From NCBI GenBank assembly GCA_036169595.1, contig CM069765.1, positions 4,425,001 to 4,489,000 of the forward strand: DNA of 64,000 nucleotides, written 5' to 3'. Source of the DNA: Dictyostelium firmibasis. Its lineage: Eukaryota > Evosea > Eumycetozoa > Dictyosteliales > Dictyosteliaceae. Both the position numbers and the translations under genes were made by a program. Each line of letters opens with the position of its first letter. Positions within the stretch are counted from its first letter, which is position 1. The notes beneath the pieces are model-generated. The model was not told where the DNA came from and did not search any database. It worked only from the letters and a program-made list of their open reading frames with translations. This document shows, piece after piece, positions 58,800 to 64,000 of this stretch.

Positions 58800-59276
58800 T
58801 ATTTAAACTATCAGCGACTTAAAGTTTCTTAGAAACTGTGCCAAAAACTATCAAAACTGTTAAAAAAAAAGAAATTGCGCCACCATCTAAAAAATTGTCA
58901 ATTGATTTATTTCGTTTGAAAAATCCTACTGGTATTGAAATCAAATACAAAAAACAAAGAATGGGAATCCAAAATATAAAATATTTGGTTCCATATGGTG
59001 AATATGGCAATGTATTTCCAATCAATGGATTCAATAGATTAAAATCTGTTGAGGTAAACACGAATTTGAAACAATAGATATGTTGGGTTTAGTAAAGGTC
59101 CAATAGATGTTTATGCCAGGTGTACAGAGCCAGTGAAGGGTGAAGAACATTTTTTAATAGTTGGCATGATGCTAAATTGCTAAAACATGACCCAATTGAA
59201 AAGAAGGTTCAAAATTACTTTGTTGATAAAGAAAGTGTTAAAATGAACACAGATTATTCAAATATAATTTTCAACT
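58800..59276 (+). pseudogene. Decayed coding relic, family unknown
   Basis: Plus-strand sequence shows several protein-like stretches in different frames, separated by a few breaks. They include a Lys-rich part with IAPPSKKLSIDLFRLKNP, a part with VPYGEYGNVFPINGFNRL, and a last part with HDPIEKKVQNYFVDKESV. Base composition and codon choice are gene-like, unlike the flanks. It lies beside the repeat complex, so it could be a mobile-element relic or a duplicated host gene. I cannot name the family. It looks broken, with a handful of breaks. Confidence 0.4.
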
Positions 59277-59310
59277 AATTAAGATTATTTGTTTTTTTTT
59301 AGAAAAAAAT

Positions 59311-59384
59311 ATTACTATAATCTCAATTATATTACCTTTTAAATAAAAAAAGATTTATAATAATTGAATGACAAATAAGTAAAA
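59311..59384 (+). repeat. Repeat A copy 1 (terminal-type repeat)
   Basis: About 75 bp centred on CTATAATCTCAATT and TTTTAAATAAAAAAAGATTT, ending ATTGAATGACAAATAAGTAA. Copy 2 is in the same direction; copies 3 and 4 are inverted about 1.8-2 kb away. Confidence 0.75.
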
Positions 59385-59485
59385 TAAAAATTAAATCCTT
59401 TTTTTAATTAAAAAAAAACCCACATTCCCAAAAAAAAAAGAACTAAAAATATTTAATATTATCTATTTTTTTTTATAAAAAAAAT

Positions 59486-59552
59486 ACATAACTATAATCT
59501 CAATTAAGTTACCTTTTAAATAAAAAAGATTTATAAAAATAAAATGACAAAT
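59486..59552 (+). repeat. Repeat A copy 2
   Basis: ACATAACTATAATCTCAATT followed by AAGTTACCTTTTAAATAAAA. It is nearly identical to copy 1 and ends at ATGACAAATA, where repeat B copy 1 begins at once. Confidence 0.75.
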
Positions 59553-59553
59553 A

Positions 59554-59765
59554 CCCTCCGGTTTTTAGTATTTATAAGTTGATTTTAAAATGAGTTATAA
59601 ACTAGTGCATTCGATTTTATTTGAAAAGCCTTATCAATACTCCAAAATAGCCATTTCATAACAGAACAACAGGCCCTTTGATTATGATAAGGTGTCTTCA
59701 TGGGTTATATGAGTGTTTTGGATATTTTTAAAAAAAGTAATAATGCCATTTTATATGATGATTTT
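59554..59765 (+). repeat. Repeat B copy 1 (short form)
   Basis: It begins CCCTCCGGTTTTTAGTATTT and contains GTGCATTCGATTTTATTTG, AACAGAACAACAGGCCCTTT and GGGTTATATGAGTGTTTT. It lacks a 103-bp internal segment present in copies 2 and 3, and differs from them at many bases, so it is older. Confidence 0.75.
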
Positions 59766-60551
59766 TTTTTTTTTTTTTTTTTTTTGGTATGTATATTTTT
59801 ATTATGTTTTAAAAAATATTAAAAAAAAAATTTACTCGCATATCCAGGTACTTTCACAGATTTAAATTTAAATTTTACACTTTTTAAAACCCAAGAATTG
59901 TAAATTATAACTTTGTATAATCAATCATTTAGATAATTCTTTAAATTTTAATATAATAATATCCAATCAAAAAAAAAGTTTTCATGTAAAATAAACATTT
60001 TTTTGTTTTATTGGATCTAATAAAAAATAATAATATATTTTTTTTTTTATTTTTCAAAATCGGTAAATAGTTTTTGTCAAAATATAATAGTTTGTTGAAT
60101 TTGATATGTTTAGTTCAAAGATTTTCATTTTCAAAGTTAATTAAAAATTTACAAAATTAAAATTTTAATCTGTAAAAGTGCCTCATAAACAAACGAAAAT
60201 AATTGATAATTATTTTTTTTTTTTTCAATATCAAACAAATAGAAATAGAGGTAGAAGAAGATGAAAGATTCATAAAAAAAAAATATTAAGGTGGTCAGGG
60301 TGGAATGAATTCTTGTAGTTAAGTGATGGAAATCATAAAATTTTACTACCCATGTTCTGTGCACTAAGTCGCCAAATGAAAGAAACTATAAATTTTTATA
60401 ACTTGAATTCTTTTTTATTTTTTATTTTTTATTTTTTTTATTTTTTTATTTTTTTTTCATTTCATTTTTTAAAACTATACAAATAATAACAATATATATA
60501 ATATAATAGCTATATAGATTATATTTTACATGGTGCATTAGTTCATTTTAA
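59766..60551. other. Repeat-flanked AT-rich stretch
   Basis: A poly-T run, then mixed AT-rich sequence. A less biased part at 60280-60390 (GGTGGTCAGGGTGGAATGAA; CATGTTCTGTGCACTAAGTC) has an open minus frame of about 70 codons, which I do not trust. No gene is recognised. Confidence 0.4.
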
Positions 60552-60660
60552 AATACATTTATATTAATGTATATATACAACTTGTAGATTAACCTATTTT
60601 AAAATTTTAAATTGTATATAAATTTTAAAATAGGTCAATCTACATTAATATAAATGTATT
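60552..60660. repeat. Inverted repeat / hairpin
   Basis: The left arm AATACATTTATATTAATGTA plus GATTAACCTATTTTAAAATT pairs with the right arm 60621-60660, leaving a roughly 7-base centre GTATATA. A 15-bp insertion (TATATACAACTTGTA) interrupts the left arm. Arms match at nearly every base over 40 bp. Confidence 0.8.
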
Positions 60661-60721
60661 TCTTTTTTTTTTTAAAAAATTCATACCTACTTAATTTTTA
60701 ATAATACCATTGCTGTTTGTC

Positions 60722-60752
<31 letters not shown>

Positions 60753-60790
60753 AATTAAAATATTTTAATTTTATATAATTTAATTAAATT

Positions 60791-61084
60791 ATGCCGTTTC
60801 GCGCGCAGATCGATTATTTTTGCTGCAAAAAATATTGCACCCAAGACACCATAAAAATACTTTATTTTGGAGGGGATTTTTTAAATTTAAATAACAATTC
60901 AAATGTAATTGATGAAGATGAAGATGAAGATGAAGATCAAGTCGTTGATTTTTTTGAAAATGAAAACCATCAAAATCCCGAAATTGGTTCTGACGACGAT
61001 GATTATTTCATCCAAGAGAATCAATATGAAAATGATGAATATGATAACGATGAAGATGAAATTATAAATTCTCAATATATGTAA
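60791..61084 (+). CDS. Small acidic ORF between inverted repeats
   Basis: 97 codons from an ATG after an A-rich leader. The N-terminus MPFRAQIDYFCCKKYCTQDT has three Cys (CCKKYC) of possible zinc-binding spacing. After ILYFGGDFLNLNNNSN comes a highly acidic half (DEDEDEDEDQ, SDDDDYF, YDNDEDE). It has no long hydrophobic segment and no known family. It sits inside the repeat A inverted pairs, so it may be the remaining 5' exon of a DNA-transposon protein or a host gene caught between repeats. Codon use is host-like. The call is tentative. Confidence 0.4.
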   Translation: MPFRAQIDYFCCKKYCTQDTIKILYFGGDFLNLNNNSNVIDEDEDEDEDQVVDFFENENHQNPEIGSDDDDYFIQENQYENDEYDNDEDEIINSQYM

Positions 61085-61148
61085 AATATTTAAATAAAAT
61101 TTATGTAAAATATTTAAGAAAAATATTTAATTAAAATTATAATTATTA

Positions 61149-61225
61149 TTTTACTTATTTGTCATTCAATTTTTTTTAATCTTTTTTTATTTAAAAGGTA
61201 ACTTAATTGAGATTATAGTAATGTA
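61149..61225 (-). repeat. Repeat A copy 3 (inverted)
   Basis: TTACTTATTTGTCATTCAAT then TTTATTTAAAAGGTAACTTA and ATTGAGATTATAGTAATGTA, the reverse complement of copies 1 and 2. Confidence 0.75.
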
Positions 61226-61336
61226 TCTATTCTATAAAAAACAAATAATATTAATTAATTGGCTCTGATTATATTATAGTTTTTTTTTTTGTTGTGATTT
61301 TTTTTTTTTTAATTAAAAAAAGTTTTAATTTTTATA

Positions 61337-61411
61337 TTACTTATTTGTCATTCAATTTTTATAAATCTTTTTTTATTTAAAAGGCAACTTAATTGAGATT
61401 ATAGTTATGTA
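61337..61411 (-). repeat. Repeat A copy 4 (inverted)
   Basis: As copy 3, with AAGGCAACTTAATTGAGATT and ATAGTTATGTA. It is the closest match to copy 2. Confidence 0.75.
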
Positions 61412-61682
61412 TTGTTTTTATTATTAAATATTTTTTATATTGATTATATCATCACTGGAAAAGAAATATTTCGAAATAAAAACTCGAAAAAATGCCATTT
61501 TTTATTTCGCGAAATAAATTATTTCAATTATTTCCGAAATAAAAAGTAATTCTTAATTTTTTTTTTTATTTTACCATTTTGTTCATAATAGTTATGTATA
61601 TAGATTAAAAACACTTAATTAAGTTCAATTTTTATTAAATTAGTTGATTACAAACATTAAAAAAAATTCATTATTTTACAAA

Positions 61683-62062
61683 ATATTGTGAAATAATTTA
61701 TTTCATGAAATATTGGGAAATAATTTATTTCATAAAATATTGCGAAATAATAAAATTTTATTTCACGAAATAAATGAAATAAAAAAATTTTATTTCTCGA
61801 AATAAATGAAATAATTTTTTTATTTCACTAAATAAATGAAATAAATGAAATAAAAAAATTATTTGACGAAATAAATGAAATAAAGAATTTTATTTCACGA
61901 AATAAATGAAATAAAAAAATTTTATTTCACGAAATAAATGAAATAAAATTTTTATTTCCGAAATAAAAAAAATTTTATTTCCGAAATAAAAAAATTTTAT
62001 TTCACGAAATAAATGAAATAAAATTTTTATTTCCGAAATAAATGAAATAATTTATTTGACAA
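61683..62062. repeat. Array of TTTATTTC/GAAATAAA palindromes
   Basis: Roughly 15 imperfect units of the type ATTTCACGAAATAAATGAAA. Each is a short self-complementary motif, so both strands look alike. The array in copy 2 (about 63005-63260) is shorter. Confidence 0.85.
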
Positions 62063-62077
62063 AATAATGAAAAATAA

Positions 62078-62405
62078 CCCTCTGGTTTTTAGTATTGATA
62101 AGTTCATATTAAAATGACCAATAATCTGGTGCATTCGATTTTATTTGTTATATAACCCGGGAAAAAATTAATTTAAAAATAAAAATAAAAAAATTAAAAT
62201 TTAAATTAAAAAAATATTTTTTTTATTTTTTTAGATCTTGCGGAGTTTTGAAAAGCCTTATCAACACTCCAAAATAACCATGTCATAACAGAACAACAGG
62301 CCCTTTCATTATGATAAGGTATCTTCTTGGGTTATATGAGTGTTTTAGATGTTTTTAATCAATAACTATGAAAAAAAGTAATAATGTAATTTTAAATGGT
62401 GATTT
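62078..62405 (+). repeat. Repeat B copy 2 (long form)
   Basis: It starts CCCTCTGGTTTTTAGTATTG. It includes the extra 103-bp segment 62148-62250 (from TTATATAACCCGGGAAAAAA to ATCTTGCGGAGTTTTG), absent from copy 1. Confidence 0.8.
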
Positions 62406-63270
62406 TTTTTTTTTTTTTTTTTTTTTTTATGAGTAAAAATTTTTTTTTTTTTTTTTATATGTAAATTTTTATTATGTATTAATAATTATTCAAAAAAAAA
62501 TTAAATAATAAAATATAAAAAAATATAATATAAATAGGAAATTGTAAATGGTAAATATTAAAATAAATAATTTTTTTTTTTTTTTTTGCATGTAAATTTT
62601 TTTTATATTTTATAAAAAAAATAATAAATAGATAAAAATATAAAAAAAATAAAAAAAAAATATAAATTGATATTGTATTTAAGACCTTAAAAAATATTAA
62701 AAAAAAAAATTAAATGACATAATAAAAAAAAAAAAAAAATATAAATAGAAATTGCACTGGAAAAGCCTGAAAGAAATAAATTATTTCCGAAATATTTCGA
62801 AATAAAAACTCGAAAAAATGCCATTTTTTATTTCGCGAAATAAATTATTTCAATTATTTCCGAAATAAAAAGTAATTCTTAATTTTTTTTTTTATTTTAC
62901 CATTTTGTTCATAATAGTTATGTATATAGATTAAAAACACTTAATTAAGTTCAATTTTTATTAAATTAGTTGATTACAAACATTAAAAAAAATTCATTAT
63001 TTTACAAAATATTGTGAAATAATTTATTTCATGAAATATTGGGAAATAATTTATTTCATAAAATATTGCGAAATAATAAAATTTTATTTCACGAAATAAA
63101 TGAAATAAAAAAATTTTATTTCACGAAATAAATGAAATAAAATTTTTATTTCCGAAATAAAAAAATTTTTATTTCCGAAATAAAAAAATTTTATTTCACG
63201 AAATAAATGAAATAAAATTTTTATTTCCGAAATAAATGAAATAATTTATTTGACAAAATAATGAAAAATA

Positions 63271-63453
63271 ATGATGAAATAAAATAAATTTTATTGACGT
63301 ATTTGAGGTTTGCTTCTAATAATGGGTTGAGTTTCATTAAGATTGCAAAGTGGAGGCAATTTACTATTAGCGGTTATAGATTTTGTTTGTATGGCTTGGT
63401 CTTGTCTGTAGGTCATTTTCGGATGATCTGCAGCTTCTCAACGTGCGGGCTTA
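63271..63453 (-). other. GC-richer insert in copy 2 of unit C
   Basis: Present only in the second copy. It is clearly richer in G and C than all around it. The minus strand has a small open frame beginning MTYRQDQAIQTKSITANSKL and ending RSKPQIRQ before a stop. The plus strand also has an open frame. It may be a fragment of another element's coding region. The family is not recognised. Confidence 0.4.
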
Positions 63454-63785
63454 CCCTCCGGTTTTTAGTATTGATAAGTTCATATTAAAATGACCAATAA
63501 TCTGGTGCATTCGATTTTATTTGTTATATAACCCGGGAAAAAATTAATTTAAAAATAAAAATAAAAAAAATTAAAATTTAAATTAAAAAAATATTTTTTT
63601 TATTTTTTTATTTTTTTAGATCTTGCGGAGTTTTGAAAAGCCTATCAACAATCCAAAATAACCATGTCATAACAGAACAACAGGCCCTTTCATTATGATA
63701 AGGTATCTTCTTGGGTTATATGAGTGTTTTAGATGTTTTTAATCAATAACTATGAAAAAAAAGTAATAATGTCATTTTAAATGGT
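63454..63785 (+). repeat. Repeat B copy 3 (long form)
   Basis: Nearly identical to copy 2, including the 103-bp segment with ACCCGGGAAAAAATTAATTT. It starts CCCTCCGGTTTTTAGTATTG, sharing CTCCGG with copy 1. Confidence 0.8.
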
Positions 63786-64000
63786 GATTTTTTTTTTTTT
63801 TTTTTTTTTTTTATGAGTAAAAATTTTTTTTTTTTTTTTTTTATATGTAAATTTTTATTATGTATTAATAATTATTCAAAAAAAAATTAAATAATAAAAT
63901 ATAAAAAAATATAATATAAATAGGAAATTGTAAATGGTAAATATTATAATAATTTTTTTTTTTTTTTTTTGCATGTAAATTTTTTTTATATTTTAAAAAA

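Larger units (their letters stand above)
61453..62630 (+). repeat. Duplicated unit C, copy 1
   Basis: It runs from CACTGGAAAAG through the GAAATAAA array and repeat B copy 2 to a poly-T and AT tail (GGAAATTGTAAATGGTAAAT, GCATGTAAATTTTTTTTATA). The same order recurs from 62755. The match offset is 1326 bp on the left part and 1376 bp on the right part. Confidence 0.85.
62755..64000 (+). repeat. Duplicated unit C, copy 2 (runs off the window)
   Basis: It starts CACTGGAAAAG with 25 extra bases, then follows copy 1 almost base for base (CGAAATAAAAACTCGAAAAA, TTAAGTTCAATTTTTATTAA). It carries a 183-bp insertion at 63271-63453 before repeat B copy 3. Near-identity suggests recent duplication. Confidence 0.85.

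Noticed and set aside
58819-59061. Minus-strand hydrophobic frame over the relic
   Set aside because: The plus strand has the better codon pattern; this is its shadow.
60149-60364. 71-codon minus-strand frame
   Set aside because: Hydrophobic half is from T-run sequence; no recognisable family, start or leader.
63294-63488. 64-codon plus frame in the GC-richer insert
   Set aside because: Begins at a non-ATG codon and runs from insert into repeat B, so it is not one gene.

Overview
The window looks like nuclear DNA of a social amoeba, almost certainly Dictyostelium discoideum or a very close relative. Intergenic DNA is nearly pure A/T with long A and T runs. Introns are short, very AT-rich and mostly GTAAGT/GTATGT...AG. 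Proteins carry long asparagine and glutamine runs encoded by AAT/CAA tracts, and genes are packed on both strands. Several proteins belong to families well known in Dictyostelium (Crl receptors, hybrid histidine kinases, CLC channels, IPT/TIG surface proteins). Exon structures below were derived by hand from frame, splice dinucleotides and protein-family fit; no search was run.

Layout. 0-8 kb: a nuclear-looking coiled-coil protein, eIF1A (with an easily missed last exon), a short HIRA histone chaperone, a SAP-like/ubiquitin-like protein and a decayed gene. 8-33 kb: a receptor-rich block with five predicted seven-TM-type proteins (two GOST-like, one giant Cys-rich ectodomain protein, two Crl receptors), interleaved with two divergent Ras-like GTPases, an IPT/TIG surface protein and a winged-helix-like protein. 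33-43 kb: a CENP-H-like coiled coil, a three-WWE plus macrodomain protein, a small two-TM protein, DNAJC17, a tandem calponin-homology protein and an LRR protein. 44-58.6 kb: a 1905-residue membrane hybrid histidine kinase, a DHHC palmitoyltransferase, a CLC chloride channel/transporter, a broken first exon of maleylacetoacetate isomerase, and TFIIS. 58.6-64 kb: no intact conserved gene. This end holds a decayed coding relic, nested inverted terminal-type repeats around a small acidic ORF, a hairpin, and a tandem ~1.2-kb duplication rich in GAAATAAA palindromes.

Functional themes. Signalling and membrane genes cluster on the left and centre (receptors, small GTPases, histidine kinase, palmitoyltransferase, chloride channel). 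Chromatin, transcription and translation genes (HIRA, TFIIS, eIF1A, WWE-macrodomain, DNAJC17) are scattered between them. Nothing seen is a clear undescribed system. The best leads are the receptor/GTPase cluster with unusual GTPase active sites, the macrodomain protein with an altered NAAN motif, the short HIRA with a GC-AG intron, and the nested repeat complex at the right end.
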